DNA of 64,000 bases from Ferdinandcohnia sp036965045 (GTDB lineage Bacteria; Bacillota; Bacilli; Bacillales; Bacillaceae_L), in assembly GCF_036965045.1 (NCBI RefSeq), contig NZ_JBALOV010000039.1, forward strand, positions 1 to 64,000, read 5' to 3'. A program made the translations under genes and the position numbers. Under the pieces are notes generated by a model, which saw nothing but the letters and a program-made list of their open reading frames with translations, ran no database searches and had not been told where the DNA came from. Positions 17,657 to 26,423 of this stretch are shown piece after piece; positions within the stretch are counted from its first letter, which is position 1, and the number at the start of each line of letters is the position of its first letter.

Positions 17657-18814
17657 CATTGTCCTTATTGTTTTTTGAAGGAATACAATACCTACACTTA
17701 AAAAGATGACCATTAGGATTGCTGGTAACTGATTTTTTTTAGCTAGGTCAACTGGATTAACTTCGGCACGAGTACCCTTAGCTTCTTTAGGAATATCCAT
17801 TTTAAGCTGCTTTACAGCAAGTTGACGGCCGTCTTCCCCAAGTACCTGAAGGACTCCCTGATCATTCATTGCTATTTGTACATCCTCATTTTTCTTTTGC
17901 GTGTATGGGAGTGGTTTGTTCAAATGATAGCTTTCGTCCTGCTCACCAGAAAACTTTTGGTTTGCCGCTACCTCTGCTACCTCGAAATTTTCAAAGCCAT
18001 AATCTAAGAGCGCGACCGTATCCTCATATGCGTATTCATTGCGATCTGCCTTTAACACAATGGCAATCAAAGCCAAATCTCCTTGTTCCGCTGATGTTGA
18101 AAGGGTGTATCGCGCTTCTTGAACAAAGCCTGTTTTCCCGCCTGTGATCCCTTCATAGGGAATTTCACCTCTAAGCAATAAATGGTGGCTAAAAAGGGTG
18201 GTATCCCATGATTCTCCATCCCATGCTAATTCCTTCGTTCCAAAAATTTCACGGAAAACGGGATTCTTCAAGGCATATTTTGTCATTAAAGCAAGGTCGT
18301 ATGCGGTTGTGTAGTGATTCTCATCAAAGAGACCATGAGGGTTTGTAAAATGAGTCTGTTTTACTCCAATTTTTTCTATTAAATATTTATTAAGGGAATC
18401 TGCAAAGGATTCAATACTCCCGTTAAGATGCTCTGCAATAGCAACTCCTGCATCGTTTCCAGAATTAATTAATAACCCTTGGATAAGATGTCTTAATGTC
18501 ACCTGCTCGCCTTCCTCTAGATAAACGCGAGTACCATCCGTTTCGTAGGCATTTGCACTTACCGTTACAACATCATCTAAATTCCCATTTTCAATTGCAT
18601 ATATGGCTGTTGCCATTTTTGTTAAACTTGCCGGGTACATTTGTGTATGACTATTTTTTTCATATAGGATTGAACCAGTATTCGCATCTAATAAAATGAC
18701 TGCATCACTCTTAATCGCAGGTACGTTGGACTGAATATTTTCCGCAAAAGCTTGAATTGGCGAAAGTGAAGTCATCAGAAATACTAGAATCAATACAAAA
18801 TTAAGTTGCTTCAT
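17642..18814 (-). CDS. D-alanyl-D-alanine carboxypeptidase (S11 family)
   Basis: A low-molecular-weight penicillin-binding protein of 390 residues that trims the terminal D-Ala from peptidoglycan stem peptides. A signal peptide ends near AFA-E (residue 24). Active-site motifs are Ser63-x-x-Lys66 (SLTK), Ser118-Gly-Asn (SGN) and Lys227-Thr-Gly (KTG). A C-terminal beta-domain follows from about residue 270, then a hydrophobic segment (about 365-382), which looks like a real membrane helix rather than an amphipathic anchor. It is DacF/PBP5-like; which B. subtilis paralogue it equals is not clear. Transcribed convergently with the glycosylation cluster. Confidence 0.9.
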   Translation of the reverse strand: MKQLNFVLILVFLMTSLSPIQAFAENIQSNVPAIKSDAVILLDANTGSILYEKNSHTQMYPASLTKMATAIYAIENGNLDDVVTVSANAYETDGTRVYLEEGEQVTLRHLIQGLLINSGNDAGVAIAEHLNGSIESFADSLNKYLIEKIGVKQTHFTNPHGLFDENHYTTAYDLALMTKYALKNPVFREIFGTKELAWDGESWDTTLFSHHLLLRGEIPYEGITGGKTGFVQEARYTLSTSAEQGDLALIAIVLKADRNEYAYEDTVALLDYGFENFEVAEVAANQKFSGEQDESYHLNKPLPYTQKKNEDVQIAMNDQGVLQVLGEDGRQLAVKQLKMDIPKEAKGTRAEVNPVDLAKKNQLPAILMVIFLSVGIVFLQKTIRTMKKST

Positions 18815-18880
18815 TTCACTTCTCCCTTTGGAACTTTAGGGACGAATCCCTTTCTTTACAGTGTTTTTTCACGTTCACTT

Positions 18881-18900
18881 GGGACAAGGTACCTGTCCCC
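18881..18900. repeat. GGGACA/TGTCCC palindromic element, copy 1
   Basis: GGGACAAGGTACCTGTCCCC has arms GGGACA and TGTCCC around the self-complementary GGTACC. A related element, GGGACAGGTTCAGTGTCCC, is at 56441-56459. Neither has a T tract. They look like members of a short intergenic repeat family. Confidence 0.4.
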
Positions 18901-19006
18901 TCGTCCCACGATTTTACAATTAGAGGTATTCGTATGTCAAATCGATTTTATGACAGAAATGAGAAAAGACGTTGGCGTGTTTTATTGCCAAACGTCTACA
19001 TTTACT

Positions 19007-19720
19007 TTATTTATGGTAAGTGTATATAGAACTCCATTCGTGGATTAGATTGGTTGCAAAGAGTATATCGCGTGCGTATAATTCTGCTTTCTTCATGAGT
19101 TCTTTTTCCTCTACTTGACCTTCAAAGTCAGGGTTCACCTTGTAATAAATATAGGTATTATTTTCGGATTGACGAAACCGAACAAACGCAACAAATTCTT
19201 TCTCACGATAGACAGAATAATAGTAATCTGTGGAATTCCTATACAATTCAAAATAGGTCCAATTTGTAACCTTGTATCTTTCCTCTTGTGTCATTGGAAC
19301 TAGGTGGATATCAATCCTAACATCTGTAAAAATGTCTGTAACCTTGAAATGCTCCACTACAATTATTGTATCTTCATTAAGCTCATATCCGTCATTTTTT
19401 AATGGCTTCTCCCAGCTAAAAATATGATCACGGATAAATTCATCTAAAGTGGCGTTTTCTCCTTGTGCAATTCGTTCTCCTAGCTCACCTTGAATTTCGC
19501 CAAATCGAATTTCATAAAAATCAGTAATTTGAAGGTTTGCTTTATGTTCATTTAGCTTTGTAAAAACCTGAATTGTATCGCCAATTTCACTTTTTTCCTC
19601 GTTTGGCAATTGATCATACCAAACCTTTGGAGTACAGGTGACCGTCTTCAGACCTCGCAGTACCTCTTCTAAAAGTCTTTCATCATAATTATCTCGACCC
19701 CAAAAATCGATTCGTTTCAT
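19007..19720 (-). CDS. ASCH-domain protein
   Basis: A 237-residue cytosolic protein. The first half (residues 1-120) reads as an ASCH fold: KRIDFWGRDNYDERLL, then a conserved K-T-V-T-C turn (GLKTVTCTP) and a strand with GDTIQVF. ASCH domains bind RNA or nucleotides; the biochemical role here is unknown. The C-terminal half is rich in Tyr and acidic residues and is not recognised. The start is the ATG after AGAGGTGAT. It is a single gene between the carboxypeptidase and the SASP genes. Confidence 0.65.
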   Translation of the reverse strand: MKRIDFWGRDNYDERLLEEVLRGLKTVTCTPKVWYDQLPNEEKSEIGDTIQVFTKLNEHKANLQITDFYEIRFGEIQGELGERIAQGENATLDEFIRDHIFSWEKPLKNDGYELNEDTIIVVEHFKVTDIFTDVRIDIHLVPMTQEERYKVTNWTYFELYRNSTDYYYSVYREKEFVAFVRFRQSENNTYIYYKVNPDFEGQVEEKELMKKAELYARDILFATNLIHEWSSIYTYHK

Positions 19721-19779
19721 TCCAATCACCTCTTCCCACTTCTTAAATTATATAATGGAAAGTTTGGAATGAACAACTT

Positions 19780-19811
19780 AAACTCATAAGTTTTAACGAC
19801 TTATTGAGTTT
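19780..19811. repeat. Inverted repeat upstream of sspE
   Basis: AAACTCATAAGT (19780-19791) and ACTTATTGAGTTT (19799-19811) are inverted with one bulged base. No T tract follows, so it is either an operator or a weak hairpin in the 260-bp gap between the ASCH gene and sspE. Confidence 0.3.
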
Positions 19812-19988
19812 GAGTCATACAAACACATTAATTATCCCCATATCCCCTATGTTCAATCCGTCAAAAAAATCACATAAATTGTATTTTTTACAAGACATGA
19901 GAATGAGCCCTTTAACACAAATTAAGAAAGGATTGTTAAAAGGTGAAAGCCTTTTGACTATCTAAAAATTCGTCTGGGAGGGTTCCGA

Positions 19989-20333
19989 ATGCAAAACAAC
20001 AATCAGCAAATTCCAGCACAGGCTCAAGCCGCTCTTAATCAGATTAAACAAACTGCCAAGCAATTGGCGCAAACTGAGCAAATGAATGCTCAGCAGTTCC
20101 AACAAAGCTCACCACAAGCACAACAGGCTGCCCCTGGATTTGCAGGACGTGAATTGAATGCTGCTCAGCAGTTAAATCAGATAGAGCAGACCGCACAACA
20201 GCTCCAACAATCTGTTGGGCAACAACAATTCACTTCAACAGGTTCCTCTTTCAGTACAGAATTTGCTAGCGAGACAGATGTTGCTGAGGTTCGAAAACAG
20301 AACCAACAATCACAAGCTAACAAAAATCGCTAG
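19989..20333 (+). CDS. sspE: Gamma-type small acid-soluble spore protein
   Basis: A 114-residue Gln/Asn-rich storage protein of the spore core. It has the gamma-SASP build: two low-complexity repeats (AQTEQMNAQQFQQ, then LNQIEQTAQQLQQ) and the germination-protease site TEFASETDV near residue 90, ending KQNQQSQANKNR. During germination GPR protease cuts at such EFASE sites to release amino acids. A GGGAGG ribosome site precedes it and a terminator follows. Sigma-G control is expected from family knowledge. Confidence 0.93.
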   Translation: MQNNNQQIPAQAQAALNQIKQTAKQLAQTEQMNAQQFQQSSPQAQQAAPGFAGRELNAAQQLNQIEQTAQQLQQSVGQQQFTSTGSSFSTEFASETDVAEVRKQNQQSQANKNR

Positions 20334-20349
20334 TTTCCCTTCACAGATG

Positions 20350-20380
20350 TACCCCCACACTATGTGGGGGTATTTTGAAG
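20350..20380 (+). terminator. Terminator of sspE
   Basis: CCCCCACA (20352-20359) pairs with TGTGGGGG (20363-20370) and is followed by TATTTTG. Confidence 0.85.
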
Positions 20381-20475
20381 AACATTAAATGGCCTAATTT
20401 TCCTACCATAGGCATTAATAAATCGTTTTAAACTACTCATACTACAAAGTAAAGTTAAGAATGGAGCTGAACAAA

Positions 20476-20625
20476 TTGGGTAGAACAAAGCGTGGAAATG
20501 CAAATGCACAAAGAAATAATAATGTAAAAAAAGGAAATAGAATCAGTGAAGAATTAGTTGAATTTGCTTCTTATACAGAAGTGGAAGCAGAAAAACAAAA
20601 TGTTCAAAAGAAGAAAAAGAAATAA
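20476..20625 (+). CDS. Mini gamma-SASP-like basic protein
   Basis: A 49-residue protein (54 if the ATG at 20461 is used). TTG is preferred because GGAG lies nine bases before it, while the ATG lacks a ribosome site. The N-terminus is basic and Asn-rich (RGNANAQRNNN). The C-terminal part, EFASYTEVEAEKQN, aligns with EFASETDVAEVRKQN of the SspE upstream: EFAS, T, V and KQN coincide. It ends in five Lys. It lies 142 bases after sspE and has its own terminator. It looks like a shortened gamma-SASP paralogue, perhaps cut by the same protease; function is inferred only from this match. Confidence 0.6.
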   Translation: MGRTKRGNANAQRNNNVKKGNRISEELVEFASYTEVEAEKQNVQKKKKK

Positions 20626-20633
20626 GAGTATTT

Positions 20634-20660
20634 GGTCAAGGTCATGCCTTGACCTTTTCT
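20634..20660 (+). terminator. Terminator of the mini-SASP gene
   Basis: GGTCAAGG (20634-20641) pairs with CCTTGACC (20647-20654), followed by TTTTCTT. Its presence supports the short upstream frame as a real transcribed gene. Confidence 0.88.
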
Positions 20661-20740
20661 TGGTTCTATCGATTTTATTCTGGTTCATCGATTTTAGTAT
20701 AATTACTTATGCTTGCTTCATACATCTCCCGTCGACAGTT

Positions 20741-20944
20741 CTACCAAAACATCTTTTGGTACACCCAATTCACTATAAAAATAATGAACCCGGCCGCAAT
20801 ATTAACCCATCCAAGGACCTTGCTAACCCTTTGTTCCTTCTTCATTTTTGCTTTTTTATAACTTTTTACATCAAATATGAGAATCAAAATCCCAGTCGTT
20901 ATGCTAAGGATAACAGCGTAATTTAAATATCCAATAAAGATCAT
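20741..20944 (-). CDS. Small two-helix germinant receptor D-subunit candidate
   Basis: A 67-residue membrane protein with helices at about residues 5-24 and 43-62 joined by a basic loop (KSYKKAKMKKEQR). It begins 18 bases after the C-subunit gene with a perfect AAGGAG six bases before the ATG, and has the same direction. Small two-helix D proteins encoded with germinant receptor operons are known in Bacillus and modulate receptor function. Assignment rests on size, topology and position, not on sequence identity. Confidence 0.7.
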   Translation of the reverse strand: MIFIGYLNYAVILSITTGILILIFDVKSYKKAKMKKEQRVSKVLGWVNIAAGFIIFIVNWVYQKMFW

Positions 20945-20962
20945 TTTGTCTCCTTTTAGAGG

Positions 20963-22189
20963 TTATTTAGCCTTTGTACCTACTCGTCTAATTTTTGTCG
21001 TACATTGAATATCAAAAGATAAATCCTTGAATACTTCACGCCATTTCTCTTTTGTTTGGATTTCTTTATTCCAAAAGCCAGGTTGTTTTGCTCGAAAATA
21101 TTCACCAAATCCAAAAATATCTGATTGGTCAGCCTGCATTTTATGAATTAATTTAGTAGTTCCTTCAATAACTCCCTTCGAGGCCTCCGTTTCTATTTTT
21201 CTTACAATTTCAGGATTATTTAAATCTACTCTAACTGCCCCTTCGTCAATAATACTTTCATAATGAATTTTTATAGTTACATGTGGCTTTCCGTTCCGAA
21301 TCGTTGGTTTGATCGATGACTTCCGGTGTTCTGCCCTTACAATTACTTTAGCGGTAGAATCAGGTACATCAACAAACACTTCATACCCACCTGTTTTTTC
21401 TCCTGTTACAGCCATAAATAACCCAATTTCAACCGGTTCTGTTTTACCTATCATTTGGTCATCCCTAAAATAAGCTAATCCAGCAATTTGAATATTATCT
21501 TCTTTCCTTAATTCAAGATATGGAAGAAAAGTATCTTGTCCTTTGCTTTGAAGTTTCGTCCAAAACAAGCCAATAAAATCTTCCGGAAAAGTACCTAATC
21601 CAACAGCATTTTCAACCATGGCAGCTAAATATAGAGGCGGAACTCGCTCTAGCTTAGGTGCCACCTCCATGAATTTTATGGCTTCTCCTTTTGAAACTAC
21701 CATCCAAGCAGTTCTTCTAATCTCAGGATTTCGTCTTAAATAATCATTAAACCTTATTACCCCATCCTTGGCCACTTCCTCACTTATGACAATCATTCGC
21801 AGATGGCCAAAGAAAAGTCTGTCCGCTACTTCCTGCTGTAACACTGCTATTGCATCATCAATTGTATTTCCCACTACACTTATTAACCATGTTGGATTTT
21901 GGTCTACTCCTGCTCCCCCACTCTGTGGGCCTAATGGAATTCTTCCTGGAACGGCGATTTGCGCACTCAGTTTAATTAACCCTTCCTTTGGCCTTGGAAA
22001 TTTGTTACCTAAGCTTGTTATTTGTTCGCGTTCCTCTCCGTCTCTACCAGCAGCTTTATCAATTGAGATCGCCAATATTGTCGCGCGTTGCTCAATATCA
22101 TTACTATCCCAGCATCCAGTTAAGAACAGAGCTGGCACAATAACAATTAGTATCATTTTTATTTTCCAATCATGCTTTGATACTCCCAC
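20963..22189 (-). CDS. Ger(x)C family germinant receptor C subunit (lipoprotein)
   Basis: A 408-residue C subunit. Unlike its counterpart at 9.2-10.2 kb it has a classical lipobox LTGC with lipidated Cys26, followed by the family motif WDSNDIEQRA. The folded part carries the three-domain GerC layout with GEAIKFMEVAPKLERVPPLYLAAM, and ends in the conserved W-x-E-x-F region. The start is GTG with AAAGGTG seven bases before it; it overlaps the B gene by 20 bases. Acts on the outer face of the inner spore membrane with the A and B subunits. Confidence 0.92.
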   Translation of the reverse strand: MGVSKHDWKIKMILIVIVPALFLTGCWDSNDIEQRATILAISIDKAAGRDGEEREQITSLGNKFPRPKEGLIKLSAQIAVPGRIPLGPQSGGAGVDQNPTWLISVVGNTIDDAIAVLQQEVADRLFFGHLRMIVISEEVAKDGVIRFNDYLRRNPEIRRTAWMVVSKGEAIKFMEVAPKLERVPPLYLAAMVENAVGLGTFPEDFIGLFWTKLQSKGQDTFLPYLELRKEDNIQIAGLAYFRDDQMIGKTEPVEIGLFMAVTGEKTGGYEVFVDVPDSTAKVIVRAEHRKSSIKPTIRNGKPHVTIKIHYESIIDEGAVRVDLNNPEIVRKIETEASKGVIEGTTKLIHKMQADQSDIFGFGEYFRAKQPGFWNKEIQTKEKWREVFKDLSFDIQCTTKIRRVGTKAK

Positions 22190-23276
22190 TTTTTTTCACC
22201 TTTTTCTTTATAAGGTCGACACAAAGTAACAGCATGGGATAACCGACCGTTAAAATCAAACCTAATCTACCAAAGATTTCAATAACATCGTATAAATGCA
22301 AAATATTTTGCGGAATCATTGCAATAATGAAGACGATGGGTAAGATAGAAAAGGAGAGCATTTTATGATCGCGTAATCCAACCAGTTGGCTAATAGCATG
22401 AACTGTAAACATATAACTTGAAAGCAATGTAGTGAATACTGCAATTACCCAGACAGATAAAAAAACAATATCTAATCTCTGAAGAATATTTCCTGGTACT
22501 GACGTTGTACGTGCTAATTCAAGAGTTGGCCATAGCAGGTTCAATATTTCACCTGGACCAAATACCGCAACAGTTGCAATTACAATTAACAAATATAATC
22601 CACCTGCTATTCCCATCCCCCAAATACTCGCTTTTAGCGCTTTTTGAGGATAACGCATAAAAGGAATAATCATTGTAAATATAAATGAACCTTGAAATAA
22701 TGCGGCAATGGTAAACGCTCCAACTAAATAGTTCCCGGAATCATTACCTAGTAATGGTAATAAGTATAAGGTATTTGCATTTTTTAAAGATAAAGCAACG
22801 ATGATTAATGCAGGTGCTATAATAAACGGCACATAAAAATTATGAATATAGGCAAACACATTCATGTCATTTCTTGTAGATAGTGCCGCCAGAATCAACA
22901 TAACAATAACAGTTACTTCTAAAGGCGTTTGCTTTAGTATCGCAGTAATGACAACTGCACCGAATTCACGTGAAGTTAATCCGGTTAATACCGCAAAAAA
23001 GAGAATGATTGCGATGCTCCAAACCTTTCCCAGCCACTTTCCTAAAATATCTTCACTATACAGAATGATCGATTTACGCGGGTGGCGCATTCCTAAAAAT
23101 GTAATGAGTCCAAGGCCAATTGATGCTAAAACGATCCCCATTAATGTTACAAAAGGAGCGCCCGTATCCGCTGTACGAACCGCAAAAAGAGGAAGTGCTA
23201 ATAGACCCACTCCGATAATCGTGCTAATTAGGATCGTCACTGCTTGAATGACTGTTATCTCGCGTGGATATTCCAC
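22170..23276 (-). CDS. GerB family germinant receptor permease subunit
   Basis: An APC-superfamily membrane protein of 368 residues with ten predicted helices, the ligand-binding B subunit. IGVGLLALP near the N-terminus is the unwound helix-1 motif. I place the start at GTG 23276, which has GGGAGGAGG nine bases upstream; an ATG 33 bases earlier lacks a ribosome site. It still overlaps the A gene by 53 bases. It is more distant in sequence from the other B subunit in this window (10.2-11.3 kb) than expected for a recent duplicate. Confidence 0.9.
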   Translation of the reverse strand: MEYPREITVIQAVTILISTIIGVGLLALPLFAVRTADTGAPFVTLMGIVLASIGLGLITFLGMRHPRKSIILYSEDILGKWLGKVWSIAIILFFAVLTGLTSREFGAVVITAILKQTPLEVTVIVMLILAALSTRNDMNVFAYIHNFYVPFIIAPALIIVALSLKNANTLYLLPLLGNDSGNYLVGAFTIAALFQGSFIFTMIIPFMRYPQKALKASIWGMGIAGGLYLLIVIATVAVFGPGEILNLLWPTLELARTTSVPGNILQRLDIVFLSVWVIAVFTTLLSSYMFTVHAISQLVGLRDHKMLSFSILPIVFIIAMIPQNILHLYDVIEIFGRLGLILTVGYPMLLLCVDLIKKKVKKSGSIKA

Positions 23277-24948
23277 TAGACTTTTCCTCCTCCCATTTTT
23301 CATTTCCAACCTTGATTGGATCCAATGTGTTATTTGGAGCTTTTTTTACTTCTTCCTTCTTTCCTAAACGTTCTGAGTTCTGGGGATGTAACATTGCTGG
23401 CCTTTTCGGCATCCAAGAAAATGGCGAACGAACGATGACATCCTTTAATCCTTGAAAATTCCCAGGTGTGACTGGGCTCATATAAGGGACCCCAAAGGAT
23501 TTTAAAGAGAGCATATGATTAAAAATAAAGATGACGCCGATCACAACTCCATAAAGTCCAAAAAATCCTGCCATAATCACGATGGGAAATCGAAGCATCC
23601 GAAGGGCAAATGCTGCATCATATGCTGGCGTTGCGAATGAACCAATGGTTGTCATTGCAATCACCACTACTGTAATTGGACTTGCAATTCCGGCTTCAAC
23701 TGCGGCTTGTCCAATCACAAGAACTCCTACAATGGAAAGGGCTCCCCCTACTTGTTTTGGCAACCTTACAGTCGCTTCACGAAGAATCTCCATGGCTACC
23801 TCAATCATTAACACTTCGATCACTGCTGGAAAGGGAACACCTGCGCGTCCACCAGCAACAGCTACAGCAAACTCTGTAGGAAGCAACTCAGGGTTAAAGG
23901 AGATAAACGATACATATAACGATGGAAAAATTAATGAAAAGACTAACGCAACCATTCGTGCAAGACGGACAAAGCTACCCATTAAAAATCTAGATGAATA
24001 GTCCTCTAAGGTTTGGTAGAATTGATTAAATACAACTGGCGCAATGAGTGCAAAGGGCGACCCGTCAAGTAGGATTGCCACTCTCCCTTCTAAAATATTA
24101 CCAACTGTTTTATCTGGTCGTTCCGTACTTTGGATCTGGGGAAACGGAGACATATGGTTATCTTCAATAAATTGTTCAATATAGCCTACATCTAGGACGG
24201 CATCTATATCAATTTTTCTTAATCGATCCTTAACCTCTTTCACTAATTCTTCGGTTGCAATTCCTTCAAGGTAACAAATCGCTGTCGTTGATTTTGACAA
24301 ACGACCAATTTCCATCGTTTCTACTCGGAAATCAGCTGTTTTTAAACGATTACGCAATAACGCTACATTTGTCCAAAGCGATTCGATATAGCCCTCACGA
24401 GGCCCCAAAATCACCTGTTCGGTTTCCGGCTGGGAGATTGAACGTTTTTCGACATTTTTAACGGCAAATTGAATACCGGTAGTTACGCCGTCAATAAATA
24501 CAAAGGTTTCTCCACTCAAGAGAGCTTTAACGATTTTTTCGATATGATTTTCTGCTTTTGTTTCACAATGAAATATAGTCTCGTTCAGCATGAAATCCTT
24601 TATATTTAAAAGTGAAAGCTTGTCAAGTTTAGTTGAAATGGGAACATGCATTAGCGGCCTCATAATCTCATTATTAATTACGTTTTTATCAACTAAGCTT
24701 GAAAAATAAACAATAGCCGCTCTATATTTACCGTACATTTGAAACTGTCGATAAAAGAAATCAACATTTTTCCCTAATAGATTTTTTAGTAATTCTATCG
24801 TTTCATCGAGGTTCTCTCCTAATTGATCCTTCGGTAGCTCTTCAACCAATTGATGTGGAATGTTCTTTTCATTCGAATCCGTAGCTGGTTGGTCTTTTGG
24901 TTTACTATACCTTCGTTTCGGACTCCTTCTGATCGTGGACCAAGACAT
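23224..24948 (-). CDS. GerA family germinant receptor A subunit
   Basis: A 574-residue A subunit with basic N-terminal tail (RRSPKRRYSKPK), soluble N-terminal domains, the block SPFPQIQSTERPDKTVGNIL followed by EGRVAILLDGSPFALIAP, then membrane helices including GVPFPAVIEVLMIEVAMEILREATVRLP. A long polar C-terminal tail of about 60 residues (KKEEVKKAPN...) exceeds that of the first A subunit. It opens the A-B-C-D operon with AAAGAGG before the ATG. Together with the 9.2-12.8 kb set it gives at least two receptors with probably different germinants. Confidence 0.92.
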   Translation of the reverse strand: MSWSTIRRSPKRRYSKPKDQPATDSNEKNIPHQLVEELPKDQLGENLDETIELLKNLLGKNVDFFYRQFQMYGKYRAAIVYFSSLVDKNVINNEIMRPLMHVPISTKLDKLSLLNIKDFMLNETIFHCETKAENHIEKIVKALLSGETFVFIDGVTTGIQFAVKNVEKRSISQPETEQVILGPREGYIESLWTNVALLRNRLKTADFRVETMEIGRLSKSTTAICYLEGIATEELVKEVKDRLRKIDIDAVLDVGYIEQFIEDNHMSPFPQIQSTERPDKTVGNILEGRVAILLDGSPFALIAPVVFNQFYQTLEDYSSRFLMGSFVRLARMVALVFSLIFPSLYVSFISFNPELLPTEFAVAVAGGRAGVPFPAVIEVLMIEVAMEILREATVRLPKQVGGALSIVGVLVIGQAAVEAGIASPITVVVIAMTTIGSFATPAYDAAFALRMLRFPIVIMAGFFGLYGVVIGVIFIFNHMLSLKSFGVPYMSPVTPGNFQGLKDVIVRSPFSWMPKRPAMLHPQNSERLGKKEEVKKAPNNTLDPIKVGNEKWEEEKSSGISTRDNSHSSSDDPN

Positions 24949-25021
24949 TTCGATACCTCTTTCTTCAAAGGAGACATTTTTTAATATATTCCACCATAAA
25001 TGGAAATTTATTCTGATACAG

Positions 25022-25056
25022 AAAAAAGACAGTTCCTCAAAAAAGAACTGTCTTTG
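25022..25056 (-). terminator. Terminator of mhqD
   Basis: AAAGACAGTTC (25025-25035) pairs with GAACTGTCTTT (25045-25055); on the minus strand six T residues follow. Confidence 0.88.
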
Positions 25057-25068
25057 TACTTATCATTA

Positions 25069-25674
25069 TTAAAAATGTTTTTTATACCATTCCGCAGCTG
25101 CCGCAACTTCGGTTCCAGTTAACATATGACCATTGTTTTCCCAGTGAACCTCTACCTTTGCATTTGCATTTTGTAATAGGCCTTGAAGATCAACGGTTTC
25201 CTGTGCAGGACAGATTGGGTCATTTTTACCAGCAGTGATAAAGACAGGAGTACCCTTAAGGTCTGGTAATTCGATGCCACGTCTAGGCACCATCGGATGA
25301 TGAAGGATGGCTCCTTTTAAGGCATCCTTATAATGGAACAATAGGCTTCCAGCAATATTGGCTCCATTCGAATATCCGATTGCGATTATATTGTTTCGAT
25401 CAAATGAATACTTTGTTGCTGCTTCATCGAGAAATTCATTTAATTCTTTTGTTCGTAAAACCAGATCCTCTATATCGAAAACTCCTTCAGCTAGGCGACG
25501 GAAAAAGCGAGGCATGCCATTTTCAGATACATTGCCACGAACGCTTAGTACTGAAGCATCTTCATCGATATGTGGGGCCAACGGCAATAGATCGGATTCG
25601 GTTCCTCCTGTGCCATGCAGTAACAAAAGTATTGGTTTGGTTTTATCTTTACCTTCACGGAAAATATGCTTCAT
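25069..25674 (-). CDS. mhqD: MhqD-type alpha/beta hydrolase (carboxylesterase)
   Basis: A 201-residue alpha/beta hydrolase of the phospholipase/carboxylesterase family. LLLLHGTGGTESD forms the oxyanion region; the triad is Ser102 (GYSNG), Asp152 (GKNDPI) and His183 (NNGHML). It matches Bacillus MhqD, induced by quinones and diamide-like electrophiles and encoded in the MhqR regulon; the exact substrate is not known. GGAGGG precedes the ATG. An 18-bp palindrome 76 bases upstream resembles the MhqR operator, which supports the name. Confidence 0.85.
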   Translation of the reverse strand: MKHIFREGKDKTKPILLLLHGTGGTESDLLPLAPHIDEDASVLSVRGNVSENGMPRFFRRLAEGVFDIEDLVLRTKELNEFLDEAATKYSFDRNNIIAIGYSNGANIAGSLLFHYKDALKGAILHHPMVPRRGIELPDLKGTPVFITAGKNDPICPAQETVDLQGLLQNANAKVEVHWENNGHMLTGTEVAAAAEWYKKHF

Positions 25675-25749
25675 GATTTAATTCCCTCCAAAACAAAATG
25701 CTTGTTTTATTATTTCCAATCATCTTCAAAACAATAGAATAATTTTAAG

Positions 25750-25767
25750 TATCTTAACTTCAAGATA
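25750..25767. promoter_or_regulatory. MhqR-like operator of mhqD
   Basis: TATCTTAACTTCAAGATA is a near-perfect palindrome (TATCTT and AAGATA arms with a further A/T pair). It resembles the MhqR site of B. subtilis, built as TATCT...AGATA around GAATTC. On the minus strand it contains TTGAAG, followed after 16 bases by TATTCT, so the operator covers the -35 of a likely mhqD promoter. Confidence 0.7.
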
Positions 25768-25849
25768 ATATACTCTATTCTATTTGTCAAATGACATATA
25801 ACAAGGACAAGTTTCATAACTTATTGTATACGTGTATAGGAGGGGCAGT

Positions 25850-26338
25850 ATGAGTCGTAAAATTATTTTTCTGTTTATTTCACTAGCGTTGTTACTAGGA
25901 TGCACTTCAAATTCAAAGACAGCAGCGAAACTGTACAGCACCCTTGACCAGAATCTCTCTGAAAAGGATCAGGCTTTATTAGATAGTCTTCAAAGCCATG
26001 TACAAAAATTTATCCAACTCAATAAGGAGCTAGATATGCTTTTGGACGAAATGAAAAAAGATGATGAACTTGAGGCCGCCATTGAAACGATGCAAATCGC
26101 GAACGAAGAGGCCATGTACATTTTCAATTTAATTGAGCTCGATGAGCAACCAACCAATGAAAATTTACATGAACTAAGAAGTCATGTTCAGGCTACCATT
26201 GAAAAATACATGGAAGCTATGAATATGCAGCTTGAAGGAATTTCAACGGGTGACCCCAAAAAGACGGATAAAGCTTTTGAAGAAATACAATTGATCAATG
26301 AGGAATTTGATCAATTGTATCGTTCAATGAATCGTTAA
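25850..26338 (+). CDS. Hypothetical coiled-coil lipoprotein
   Basis: A 162-residue exported lipoprotein: hydrophobic signal and lipobox LLGC with lipidated Cys18. The mature part is nearly all helical and acidic (ELDMLLDEMKKDDELEAAIE; later QLINEEFDQLYRSMNR), suggesting a coiled-coil bundle at the outer membrane face. The start is the ATG after GGAGGGGCAGT; a GTG six codons earlier lacks a site of its own. I do not recognise a family. It is followed by the DUF3231 gene after 85 bases in the same direction. Confidence 0.75.
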   Translation: MSRKIIFLFISLALLLGCTSNSKTAAKLYSTLDQNLSEKDQALLDSLQSHVQKFIQLNKELDMLLDEMKKDDELEAAIETMQIANEEAMYIFNLIELDEQPTNENLHELRSHVQATIEKYMEAMNMQLEGISTGDPKKTDKAFEEIQLINEEFDQLYRSMNR

Positions 26339-26423
26339 ATCGATTTTGGACATCTGTTTGCTAAAGAATAGAATTCATGATTTAACCTATACTACTCTAT
26401 ATGAAGTTTGAGGAGGTGGCCTC

